In this document: one piece after another, positions 10,831 through 21,780 of the stretch
How positions within the stretch are numbered: the stretch's first letter is position 1
How the letters are laid out: the number at the start of each line of letters is the position of its first letter
Assembly (NCBI GenBank): GCA_036874045.1
Contig: JAZBRI010000010.1
Location: 4,608,001 to 4,672,000 of the forward strand
Length of the DNA stretch: 64,000 nucleotides
Source: Cymodocea nodosa
Taxonomy: Eukaryota; Streptophyta; Magnoliopsida; Alismatales; Cymodoceaceae
Direction of reading: 5' to 3'
Position numbers and translations under genes: made by a program
The notes under the pieces: model-generated
Seen by the model: only the letters and a program-made list of their open reading frames with translations
Databases searched by the model: none
What the model was told of the DNA's origin: nothing

Positions 10831-10866
10831 CTCCCCCCATACTTACATTTTGCATTGCCTTAATGT
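10831..10866 (-). other. Internal hairpin-polypurine tract, inverted gypsy A fragment
   Basis: Minus strand: CATTAAGGCAATG (CATTG-like stem pair, one arm mutated), GCAAAATGTAAGTAT, then a GGGGGGAGG tract. It matches the copy at 24849-24887. Confidence 0.75.
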
Positions 10867-11185
10867 AAAATATTTTACAGTAAATACAATAAAAGTTAGT
10901 AGGCATGAATATTGTTTTGTTGACTTAGCACCTAACTCAACAAACTTAATTCGTTGAGTTAATGAAGAACTCCACAAACTGAGTTTGAATGTAAATTCAA
11001 GATAAGTAATCAATTACATACATTGTTCTTTTGTATCTCTTTCATTATCTTCCAACTTTTGATTCTGAAAAACTTTTCATTCACACATAAAAGCAAAATA
11101 TATAACAAAATAACATTTAACAACAAAACATAAATTGTTAAATCAATGACTTGTGTGGAACCCAAGCTCCTATGCCTTTGGTGGC

Positions 11186-11938
11186 TCATAACTTATATTT
11201 TTGTCATTTATATTTTCTCCTCCCTAGAAATTATTGTTTCTCCAAGATAGGTTTGGGTAATTTCTCTAATTAGGGTTAAAAGAATTTCCAAAGCTATCTT
11301 CCTAGTTTCTAGCATAAATAATATCTAAGTCATTAATGTTTGTATTCTTTTCTGCTAGTTTTTGATTTAATGATAACTCCTCAATTTTCTTTGTTAACTC
11401 AGTTAATTTAACTTCAAGGATAGTGCTTGAATATATTTCATGCATTCCCTTTGACAATATTCTTTTATTTGTAATAGCTTCAGTTGAGTTTTCCCACTAT
11501 ACAGTTCTTTTTGCAAAGTTTTCTAAGTATGCCCATGCTTCTTCACTACACATATTTAAAAATCCATTTTGGCAAGTAGATTCTAATAAAGATTTAGTTG
11601 AAATGTCGATGCCTTCATAAATTATACCTATTAATTGTGTTTTACTCATTACATGATGTGGACGTTGAGTTAGTAAATCTTTAAATCTTTCAAAATATTT
11701 CTAAAATGATTCTCCCTACTTTGGGCTACACATTAATATTTCCTTTTTCTTTTTAATCATTTGATGTGTTGGATAATATTTTTCTAGAAAAATAGAGCAA
11801 AATTCAGTCCAAGTAGAAATTGAATCAGGCAACAAAGTATATAACCATCTCTTAGCTATGTCTTTTAAAGCAAAAGGAATATATCTAAGTTTAATATCAT
11901 CAATACTCATGTTCAACATTTTCATCATTTGACAAACT
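11186..11938 (-). pseudogene. Gypsy A gag fragment (capsid domain and tail)
   Basis: Minus-strand translation gives MMKMLNMSIDDIKL, YIPFALKDIAKRWLY, STWTEFCSIFLEKYYPTHQ and, further on, an ENFAKRT block and NLSWRNNNF, parallel to the gag at 21781-23067. The N-terminal 85 codons are missing at the LTR junction. Stops at about 11703 and further downstream break the frame. The tail is cut at 11186-11188 where the sequence jumps to 3' non-coding DNA. Confidence 0.88.
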
Positions 11939-13357
11939 CCACGGACTATGTATTTTCTAATATGCCACTGTAGTGGTTGTAGAAATAAGATAGTTGGAAG
12001 GAAAAACCACGATCTCACGTATCACGCAGGAATTCACTCGTCGAAGGGAGATGAAATCATCTTCGTTGATATGAATGAAGGAAATCCAACCGACCATTCA
12101 AGCAGAAGCAGTTACCACTGAAGAAATATAAAAGAAAAGAAGAAAAAGAAGAAAGGGTGTGTGATCGATAGGTGTGGCCAGTGTGTACAGAGGAGGAGCA
12201 CCGAGCTTTCTACAGACAGCTTCGGCAATTCTCTGAAGTACCACACCAACCGTCATCACCACCACCATAATCACCAACCATCGGAGGTCTATGAGGATAC
12301 TTTCCTAATGTCAGGTCGATTCTAAGCCAAACATAGTGCTTGACAACCACTGTGAGGAGTGATCGCATCGCGGGAAGAGAAGCCATTTTCACCAAGCGCC
12401 GACTCATATTTTAGGAGATCGTAAAGCTTCTAACCTTGACTTCGGGTTGATGCCTATATGCTGAAGAGGAGATCATCTTGCAATTCTGGACTCACGATTC
12501 TATAGGGAGAGGAGACAGAATTGTAAGTGGTGTAATCACATCGTATGTAGTGATAGAAGTATTTACTCTCGACTGAGATTACTTTACATTTCACCTTTCG
12601 CCCATTTCCATGTTCATATTAAAACAAAAATACTGAAAACAACTTATTTGTGTTTGTATTTTGTATTTGAGTGCTATACTATTTGTGTTGTATCGTGATT
12701 AATGTTATCTTAGTTAGTGTTGTGATTGTTTTATGTTTGTTTTAGTTTTACAGTTTACTTAAATTGGTTCGTTCAAAAGACTAAAAGATTTTAATGGTTA
12801 CTGTTTGAATTATCTGAATGTTAGTATTGCCTAATGATAAATCCAGTGTTTACTAACATTAAAGAGCTTAATTGATGTTATTTACAATCTATGGAACCGC
12901 CCAATGGTTGGCCGAATTCCTCTGTACATAGCAGTATTAAATAGGAAATGCAGGCTCGTGGAGTTAACTTAAGTCCACGAGGTTAGTCCGTTGAGTTAGC
13001 CATAACTCAACGAACTTTGTCCGTTGAGTTAATTGTAATTCAACGTAGAGCTTATTGAATATATAAATTTGATTATTAAAAATGAAACAGTTCTCAATTC
13101 TTAAGCAATTCCCTATGGGATCGACCTGTACTTGCACACTAATACAATAGACATTGTGCACTTGTAGTTAAAATACAAATTGGAATTAATATCTAACTTG
13201 TATTAAAGGTTGTTTGCTTACTTCTATATAAAAGAAAGAAGAATAGGCATAAAGATAAATTAACTAAGTAAAAACAGAAGTTAACAAATCCAAGTTTTTC
13301 TATTGCATTGCTGGAGATCCAAACAAGTTTTCTAGTGTCGTGCTAGCCAAGCAAACA
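11939..13357 (+). repeat. LTR A, copy 2 (5' LTR of main gypsy A, 5'-truncated)
   Basis: Starts at the CCACGGACTATG point equivalent to about 26844 in copy 3 and ends CAAGCAAACA. The U3 array is missing. It retains the TATAAAAG box (about 12130), the splice donor GTAAGT (12523) and the U5 block near 13120. It shares AACTC at the junction with the inverted gag fragment. Confidence 0.9.
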
Positions 13358-13364
13358 AGTTTTA

Positions 13365-13382
13365 TGGCGCCGTTGCCGGGGA
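13365..13382 (+). other. Primer-binding site (tRNA-Asp) of gypsy A
   Basis: TGGCGCCGTTGCCGGGGA is a perfect 18-base complement to the 3' end of plant tRNA-Asp (GTC), as used by Athila elements. It starts seven bases after the LTR end. Confidence 0.95.
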
Positions 13383-13463
13383 ATTGAATTAATGTAAGGA
13401 ACCGTTAGAGCTGTTTTGTTTTAATAGCTAGAGTGTTTTGTGTTTTCTTCTATAATTGAGAAT

Positions 13464-14393
13464 ATGGCATATGCTTATGCTCAAAGATTTCAGAAACCTG
13501 TAGTTAGCATATGTGAATTCTGCAATTTTGAAGGTCACGACATTTCTGACTGTTTGAAACTGAGACGTTTGTAGATGGCTAGATCGCATGAACTACAAAT
13601 GAATTATCCTCAATATAATAGAGCCGAGTATGAGAATCCTATAGTTTACCCAACTGATGGTCAGTATAGAATGTGTAATATGTTGAGAGACACAGAAGTT
13701 TGGGATAGGTATGACAGACTAGAGCGTAGTATAGAGCAAAACCTGGACAAACTATAATACTTTATGTGTCAGCAACAAGAAATCAATCAATTAAACTATA
13801 AGGAAGCATATTCAGAACCTAAAATGGATATAATTTACGAAACTGAAAAAACCATAATGAAAATTGATCAAAAATTGAATGCAATGAGATTAGATGATTT
13901 GGAAAGAAAATTAAAAGCATTGGACGAATATATAATGAAAATACAAGTTATGCAACAGGATAATGAAAATTATAATGTTATAGATTTGCATAATTTGCAA
14001 AATATACAGCAAACAGAAAATATTAATGGAAGAGAATTTAAAGAATGCACTTTAAAACTAAAAACAATTGAAGATCATAACCACGAAAGTGATATACAAA
14101 AACATCATGAGAGTAAAGAAAATTTGGAAGATGTATGTGTAACATTAAGATCTGGAACTAATATACCACCAAGAACTCAAAATGAAAATAATATGAAGGT
14201 GGATAAGAGTAAAAATCAAAATGATAATGAAAATGTAATAGCTGAAAATCTAGAAATCATTGAAGAACAATCTGAATATGCTAATGAAGCTAAAAATGAT
14301 CAAACAAATCAAACGAAAGAAAAAGAATATTTTAAATCACAATCTTTAGCACCCTATCCTGAAAGATTGCAACAAACAATACCTGAAAAATAA
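13464..14393 (+). pseudogene. Gypsy A N-terminal ORF: zinc knuckle and gag-protease linker
   Basis: Starts at ATG 13464 (MAYAYAQRFQKPV) with a CCHC motif CEFCNFEGHDISDC near residues 19-32. It continues through in-frame stops at 13572 and 13755 into a Glu/Lys/Asn-rich, probably coiled region. It then reaches EDVCVTLRSGTNIPP and LAPYPERLQ, which match the TLRSG linker that in Athila polyproteins joins gag to protease. No capsid domain is present here; that domain lies at 21781. The frame is continuous with the protease-RT ORF downstream. Confidence 0.75.
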
Positions 14394-15948
14394 GAAAAAA
14401 TCAGAGAAATTTTTGAAAAAGTACAAGTTAACATTCTTTTGTTAGATCTATTGTAGAAAATGCCACCTTATGCTAAATTTCTGAAGGATTGGTTTACTAA
14501 GAAAAGAGAGCGAAAAGTTCTTAGAAAGGTCTTTTTAGCTGAGCAAAGTAGTTCCTTATTTCTACCACAAATTCCTAAAAAGTTATCTGATCCTGAAATC
14601 CCTGTTATATCATGCACCATAGGAAATACCATTCTAGAAAGAACCTTAATAGACTTAGGTGTAGGTATAAATGTTATGCCAAGTGATATATTTGCATCCT
14701 TAGGATTAGAAGGCTTAACTCCTACTAGTACGGTTATTCAATTAGCTGATAGAAGTATAAGATACCCTAGAGGAAAAATAGAGGATGTCTTAATTAAAAT
14801 CAAAAACTTTATATATCCTATTGATATTGTAATTTTGGATTCCCAACAAATTAAGCATAAAAATAGTGATACATCTTTAATTTTGAGAAGGCCATTTTTA
14901 GCAACATCAGGGGCTGTTATAAATTGTAAAATTGGAGTAATGAAGTTATCATATGGTAATGAGGATACTCAATTAAATATTTTCAAACCAGAAAGGTTTG
15001 AGGAATTAGAAATGTCCTTACATACCAAAGACTTTTTAGAAGATGAAGGAGATATGTTAGATGATGTGATTCAAGAAGAATTAAATAGACAAATCAATTT
15101 TGAAACTTTAGAGGAAAGTGAAAGCATAAATATAGAAGGAGATCTGGAAGAAATTAATTTAGAAAGTGATGATGTTCAATTAAGAGCTCTTACTTCTGAT
15201 GGGCAACATTTAGAATTAAAACATTTACCTCCTGAATTAACCTATATATATTTAGAAGAGAATGCTAAACTTGTTACAATTCTTGAGAGGAGATTAAATC
15301 CAAACCTTAAAGAAGTAGTCAGGAAGGAAATAGTGAAATGGTTAGATAATGACATAATTTATCTGATTTCTAATAGCTCGTGGGTTAGCCCAATCCATGT
15401 AGTTCCCAAGAAATTAGGATTAACAATTATTAGGAATGAAAGTCAAGACTTGATACCTACTAGAATTCAATCAAGCTGGAGAGTATGTATAGACTATAGA
15501 AAGTTGAATGCAGTGACTAGGGAAGATCATTTTCCCTTACCTTTGATAGATCAAATGCTGGAAAGATTAGCAGGGCAAGAATATTTTTGTTTCCTAGATG
15601 GGTATTCAAGTTATAATCAAATTTCAGTAGCATTAGAGGATCAAGAGAAAACAACTTTCACCTGTCCTAGTGGAACTTATGCTTTTAAGAGAATGTCATT
15701 CGGATTATGCAATGCACTAGCTACCTTTCAAAGGTGTATGTAGGGCATATTTATTAGAATGACTGAAGATTTATTAGAAATATTTATGGATGATTTTATT
15801 GTATATGGCAACTCATATGAAGTTTGTTTAAGCAATTTAGACCAAATATTAAAACGCTGTATGGAAAAAAATCTAGTTTTAAATTGGGAAAATGTCACTT
15901 CATGGTTAAACAAAGAATAGTCTTAGGGCATGTTGTTTCTAAAAGGGG
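14394..15948 (+). pseudogene. Gypsy A protease and reverse transcriptase
   Basis: PPYAKFLKDWFTKKR leads into the retropepsin-like domain. LIDLGVGINVMPS has the DLG active site typical of Athila. RT follows: WVSPIHVVPKK, WRVCIDYRKLNAVT, HFPLPLIDQMLERLAG, YSSYNQI, FGLCNALATFQRCM and FMDDFIVYG (catalytic DD present). Stops at 14391, 14457 and 15741. A one-base loss near 15888 (in the WEKCHF block) and a second shift near 15945 move the frame. RT-type domain order PR-RT-RH-INT is Ty3. Confidence 0.92.
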
Positions 15949-16500
15949 TTGGAAGTAGATAAAGCTAAAATAGAAGTAATTTCTAATCTACCAAAACCTA
16001 AATCATTAAAAGATATTAGATCATTTCTAGGACATGCTGGTTTTTTTCGAAGATTTATTAAAGACTTTAGCAAAATAGCTAGACCTTTAACTAATCTATT
16101 AAAAGATGTCCCATTTAACTTTGATAAAAATTGCAAGGAAGCATTTTTCATACTTAAAACTAGCTTAATTTCAACTCCTATAATTCAAGCACCTGATTGG
16201 AGCTATCCATTTGAATTAATGTGTGATGCATCTGATTTTACTGTAGGAGCAGTGTTGGGACAAAAGATAGAAAAATCTCCTAGAGTGATTCATTATGCAA
16301 GCAAAACCTTAAATGATGCTCAAGTTAATTACACAACTACTAAAAAAGAACTATTAGCTGTTGTGTTTGTCTTAGAAAAGTTTAGATCCTATCTGATTGG
16401 AGCTAAAGTAATAGTATGCACGGATCATGCAACTTTAAAACACTTAATAAAGAAAAAAGAAACGAAGCCTAGATTGATCTGATGGATATTATTATTACAA
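15949..16500 (+). pseudogene. Gypsy A RNase H
   Basis: [17 protein letters not shown] and [17 protein letters not shown] form the connection region. The RNase H fold follows with [47 protein letters not shown] and [12 protein letters not shown], including the catalytic Asp and Glu positions. A TGA at 16480 interrupts before the [16 protein letters not shown] tether. Close match to Athila RNase H. Confidence 0.92.
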
Positions 16501-17949
16501 GAATTTGATCAAGAAATTAAAGATAAAAAAAGATGTGAGAATGTAGTAGCAGATCATTTATCAAGATTACAAATAGAAAAATCAAATATTGAAATTAAGG
16601 ATAATTTTCCTGATGAACAATTAATGACCATCAACACAATACCTTGGTATGTAGACATAGTTAATTACTTAGTTACTGATTTAACACCTAAGGATTGGAA
16701 TAGACAAGATAAGAAATTGTTTTTCTCAAGAGTAAAATATTACTATTGGAAAGACCCATACTTATTTAAGAAATGTCCTGATCTGGTTTTAAGGAGGTGT
16801 ATTCTAGAAACTGAATATCCGAGCATATTATCTTTCTGTCATGACCAAGCTTGCGAAGGGCATTTTGGTTCAGGGAAAACTACTGCAAAAATTCTGCAAT
16901 GTGGATTTTATTGGCCAACACTATTCAAAGATGCTCATAAATATTGCTTAAGTTGTTTAAGATGTCAACAAATAGGAAGAATATCAAAGAGGAATATGAT
17001 GCTTCTTAATCCTATTGTTGAGGTTGAAATCTTTGATGTGTGGGGAATAGATTTTATGGGTCAATTTCCTATGTCTAATCAATTTAATTACATATTGTTG
17101 GGGGTGGATTATGTATCTAAATGGATAGAAGCTATTCCTACAAAAACTAATGACAACAAAGTGGTAATACAATTTATAAGAACCAATATATTTGCTAGAT
17201 TTGGAATACCTAAAGCTATTATCAATGATAGAGGAACTCATTTCTGTAATAGAAGTTTTGAAGCCTTAATGAAGAAATATGGAGTAAACCACAAAATTGC
17301 AACATCATATCATCCGCAAACAAGTGGACAAGTAGAAAGTGCAAACAAACAAATTAAGTTAATCTTAGAAAAAGTAGTAAATCCTACTAGAACAGATTGG
17401 GCTAATAGATTGATTGATGCACTTTGGGCTTATAGAACTGCTTATAACACAAGCTTAGGTATGTCACCCTTTAGGCTAGTATATGGAAAAAGTTGTCATT
17501 TACCTGTTGAAATAGAACATAAAGCTTATTGGGCATTAAAAACTCTGAATACTAATTTAATTCAAGCTTCTGAAAATAGAAAAATGCAACTAATTGAATT
17601 AGAAGAATTTAGAAATGAAGCTTATTAGAAGACTGTAAGAGAAAAAGAGAAAATGAAATTCTAGCATGACAGTAAAATTATTCCAAAAAGCTTTGAAATA
17701 GGACAAGAAGTATATCTATATATGGCTAGACTCCATAACCATCCAGGAAAATTAAGATCTAGATGGGCAAGACCTTACATAGTTCGAAATATTTATCCTT
17801 TTGGAGCTATTGAAATTGAAAATCCTTAAAATCAGAATATATTTAAAGTAAATGGACAAAGACTTAGACCTATTTTGAAAACACCAAAAAGCTCCTTTGG
17901 AATTATAGAAGAAGTCAAAGTAGAGGACTACTTGAGCTTTACTTATTAA
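16501..17949 (+). pseudogene. Gypsy A integrase
   Basis: The frame continues from RNase H. Zinc-binding HHCC region: [11 protein letters not shown]... and CLSCLRCQQ. Core: [12 protein letters not shown] (Asp), [13 protein letters not shown] (Asp) and [17 protein letters not shown] (Glu), so the DDE triad is present. [16 protein letters not shown] and [20 protein letters not shown] are typical of Athila. After a stop at 17626 the C-terminal part continues (YLYMARLHNHPGKLRSRW, NGQRLRPIL) to TAA at 17947. In the family this enzyme inserts the cDNA. Confidence 0.92.
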
Positions 17950-18465
17950 GAAATTAGTTTTTCTTTTATTTTCATATATATAAAAAAAAAAATTAAAATA
18001 TAAAAATCATTGCGGTTCAACCGACAAGATCCATCGGTATAACCAGAACATAAAAAATCTATATTAATTTTTAGGAAAAAAATTTGGTCTGATCGAAACG
18101 TAGTATCAGTTAAATCGATAAAAATTGAAAAAAATTATTATCTTAAGTATTTTATTATTATTATTTTATTATATATGTCTGTACGAGAAGTCCGTTGAAT
18201 TATGCTTAACTCAATGAGCTTACTCCGTTGAGTCTTTAGTTAGTCAACAAGCTTATTCCGTTGAGTTAACTATAACTCAACGGAGTACTATAGCTAAGAC
18301 CATGGGTGAGAAAGTAATAGTTGGTTTGGGAAATGACCTGGTTACCCACCTAAACTTAGGGCTTATTTATCTTAAACCTAGGGTTTTGGGGGCATTATCC
18401 GACAAACCATTTAGAATTTAGAACAGTAAAGATCAGAGTGATTCTGTGTTGTTGTGTAACTCTAC
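17950..18465 (+). other. Gypsy A spacer between pol and ATHILA-type ORF
   Basis: About 0.5 kb without a frame. At 18185-18290 it carries three imperfect palindromes of the CCGTTGAGTTA...TAACTCAACGGA kind that also fill the LTRs. AT-rich runs precede them. A tract rich in CCTAGGGTTTT lies just before the next ORF. It could hold a promoter or splice acceptor for the downstream ORFs; none is proven. Confidence 0.6.
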
Positions 18466-20706
18466 GATGAGGAAGATGACACCTGAGTTCTGGGAAGATG
18501 CTATTGACACATCAGAATTTCTGAAAGAGTCAGAGGAATGACACACGCGGTAGAAGATCAGGAATACAACAAGAGAAAAAGAGTTACAGAAGGTAGAATC
18601 AGAACTTTTCAACTTCAGAAGAGTTTTAGTAGATTTGGGTATACAAATACCTCAAATAATGGAAACAAGAATAAAGGTTGCTACGGAAATTGCTGTAAGC
18701 AAGGAAAGAAAAATAAGGCCAAGCAACGAAGTTGCCCTAGAATTAATCCAACGTAAGTCCTAGCTCTGGTTCAAAAGACGAATTTGTAGACGAGCTAAAT
18801 GGGCGATCTAGGAGTAAGAAAGGAAAGAAAATGAAGAAGAGGCAAATGAAGGACAAGACAAGCCGACTATTGAAAGACTTGTTCCTGAGGAACAGTAGCC
18901 AGGACCTTTAGTTCCACTATTTAAGCCGTTGGCACGAGTAGAAATAACGAGGCCTTCTCCTGAAGAAGAAAGAAGAGAATTTCAAGAACTGGTTCAAATA
19001 GGAAAAGACCAAGGAGAACCAGAAGAATTGGCAATAGCTATAGCACATCTGATGTTTGATGCACGGTGCAAAAAGAAGGCTGTAGAAAAATTGCATGCCC
19101 AATATAAAATTAAAGTGGAACAGCATCAAGAAGCTACTGCCAGAACTACTGTTAGATTTGCTACAAAAGAAGTTGAAGCTGGTCCCTCGAGACCAGCAAA
19201 TATTGAAAGAATTAAACAGGAAGAGCCAATACTTGTGGCTCAAAGGCGTGCAGAGCCTTTATTTTTAGATTTAATCTCAAAAGAAGAAGTGGAAGACCAG
19301 GCACAATTAATTATACAAAGGAAAGGAAAAGAGAGTGCCTAAGTGTCAAAAAGAGATTAAATCTGAAGCACCAATTTCAAAAGGGCCTGTAGAGCCAATT
19401 TTTATAAACCTACTATTCGATTCTGAGGAGGAGCAGGAGCAGCAGTAGCAGGAGCAAAGAAAAGAAGAAAAACAGGTTGAAATTAGTCTGCTGCCTGTAC
19501 AAGAAGAAGAAACAAAAATTAGGGTAGAAACTGAATTGCCCATGACTCCATCCCAATTTGCCACAGAATCAGAAAGAACAGTTACAATGCAGATTGGTAG
19601 TCAAGAGGAAGAAGAAAGAATAGAAAATGAAGAAGAATATGAATGAAGCCATTTGGACAAAAATGACTTTGCAGATTCCACTAAAGAGCAAGAAACTCTT
19701 TAGCAATTTATGGAAAGAATTCAAGATAGAGTGGAGAGTTCTGCTAGCTCACCACCATAGACAAAAGCATAAGCAAAAATTCTGGAATCTACAGAACATG
19801 TTCAAATGTAGCACATGGAGGAAGAAGATCAAGAACAAATCCCTTTGGAGCAACAAATGCAAATTCCTAACCTGACTAAAACAACAGTTCTGAATGAAGT
19901 ACATTTTTGGAGTCAGGAAGCTTATAATAAATATCAAGAGATTAGGGGTTATGATATTATTTACAATAGACCAGTAAATTGGGATGGAATGCTAGAAATC
20001 AAAGAATTATTTGAGTTCCAAGGTCTACTGAATTTTATTTCTCAAGAAAGAGGGCATGTAGTATATGAAAATCTAGTGCCCTGTTTTTATGCCAATTTAA
20101 GAGGAGGAAAATTAATTTCCAATGTGGAGGAAGTTGATGTACAGATAACACCAGAGCTTCTCCACAACATTTTTGGATTAAAGAATGAAGGGTAGGAAAT
20201 TTTGGAAAGTACAACTACCGTTGAATGGACAGAACAAGAAATCAAGGACAATTTGGCTATCAATCCTGTTGTGCCTTTATTAAATAGATTGAAGCATTTA
20301 AATGGTAAGGCACACATGGTAGCTAACATTTTGATTAAGAATGTCTATCAACGACAAGGCCATGACATAAAACTGAGTCAATTTGTCAAATGGGCCACAT
20401 TTGCAATTGTGAAGAGAAATAAATTGGTCTGTAGTTTTTATCTCCAAGCTGAGAACAGTAAAGAAAAAATTGTTTTATGGAGATTTGATTCCACTACTGA
20501 TGGTGGACTGTATTGATTTCACTAAATGGGCATAAAAAAGGATCAAATCAAGAACCATTCCAGTGAAAGAATACAGAAATTTTGTAGCTGCAGAGATAGA
20601 TGCACCTTCTAGAGGCATTACAGGAGCGGTAGAGAGAATTAATCAATTAGAGCAACAATTAGAAAAACTCTAGAAGGAAGTAGATGAACATAGGAATAGA
20701 GGCTAA
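18466..20706 (+). pseudogene. Gypsy A ATHILA-type ORF (envelope-position protein)
   Basis: An ATG at 18466 opens MRKMTPEFWEDAID, then frameshifts and stops follow. The long middle part is Glu/Gln/Lys-rich, probably coiled. The conserved domain (about 19860-20700) reads NEVHFWSQEAYNKYQ, GYDIIYNRPVNWDGM, ELFEFQGLLNFIS, FYANLRGG, LLHNIFGLKNEG and VYQRQGHDIKLSQFVKW. It ends with LEQQLEKL just before TAA at 20704. This resembles the plant-specific ATHILA ORF-1 / 'putative plant transposon protein' group. No transmembrane segment is evident. Paralogues lie at 63150-64000, in Sire-M and in copia B. Confidence 0.75.
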
Positions 20707-21780
20707 ATTGTATTGTTCATCTACTTGTATAAAATTGTATGAAAATTGTCTGATGTATTTGTAATGTAAATTGATTCATATTAATGAATATAAATTTTTG
20801 AGATGTACTTTTCATACGTGTTTTGAATGTGAAATGAATGGACTATACTGAATGATATAAATTGTGGAACATTGTGAATGAATGTTTAATAGATTTACAG
20901 TTTGCTGAATGACAGAAAAAAATAGAATCTGGAAAATATTTGCATGTTATAAGGTAAAATGTAAATTCTACATGACATAAAATGACTTGCAAGTTAAAAA
21001 TTTATATAATGTTCAGATTTAAATGAATTTTGATTAGAATGATGCATTAGTGACATAGATTTAACTTTATTTCAGTTAGCAGAATGTAGAGAGAAAAAAA
21101 ATAGAGAGATACTTACGAGGAGTAAACTTAGAAGTTGCTAAGTGTTAACTCAACGAAGTAAGTCCGTTGAGTTAACCTTAACTCCATGAGGTCAGTAATA
21201 TAATATAAGGTTACTCCGTTGAGTTATCTGTAACTCAACGAAGTTAGTCCGTGGAGTTAGCAACAGTAACCGATAGTGCTCCATTGAGTTATCTGTAACT
21301 CAACGAAGTTAGTCCGTGGAGTTAGCAATAGTAACCGATAGTGTTCCGTTGAGTTATCTGTAACTCAACGAGGTTAGTTCATGGATTAAGCAGAACAGTT
21401 ATTCTTTTAACCACGAACGAAACTTCGTCAATTTAGTAGTTACCAAAATTTGAAATTAATAGTGGTACACGTACCCATAAAAATAGGAACCACGCTGCAC
21501 GTTGCAAGATCGTGTCTTGCAACGAGATTTATTCACTTTATGGATGTGCATTATATACATAAAATAGAATATTATTTACGAGTTACCAGCACTTTTAAAA
21601 GAAAGGAGAAAAGCATTGGAGGAGTTGGAAGGAGAAGTAGCTGATTCTACTTCATCCATCAACAAATATTTACTGAATAGAAAGCTTCAGACTGGTATGT
21701 AATTAATCTTCTGCTATTTATTTATGAGTACATGGACTCGTTCTCTGAGCACTAACTGATTAGTAAGAACACCTACCTAG
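20707..21780 (+). other. Gypsy A spacer between ATHILA-type ORF and gag
   Basis: AT-rich non-coding DNA to about 21120, then a palindromic tandem array (21215-21390), then about 400 bp leading to gag. A possible donor CTGGTATGT at 21698 and a possible acceptor CTACCTAG at 21780 flank an 80-base AT-rich stretch directly before gag. I see no ORF of note. Confidence 0.6.
21215..21390. repeat. 66-bp tandem repeat with internal palindromes, 2.5 units
   Basis: Units begin at 21215, 21281 and 21346. Each contains the inverted repeat TTGAGTTATCTGTAACTCAA, then GTCCGTGGAGTTAGCAA and GTAACCGATAGTG. The palindrome is the same one found in the LTR arrays, here inside the element, just upstream of gag. 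Confidence 0.88.

Larger units (their letters stand above)
10322..11938 (-). mobile_element. Inverted gypsy A internal fragment (gag to 3' non-coding)
   Basis: Reverse-collinear with 22080-25370 of the main gypsy A, but lacking the counterpart of about 22824-24572 (gag tail and F-box-like ORF). It contains part of gag, an internal polypurine tract and the start of the M module. Copia T inserted at its left end (10321/10322). The right end joins LTR A copy 2 head-on at about 11938. Confidence 0.88.
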
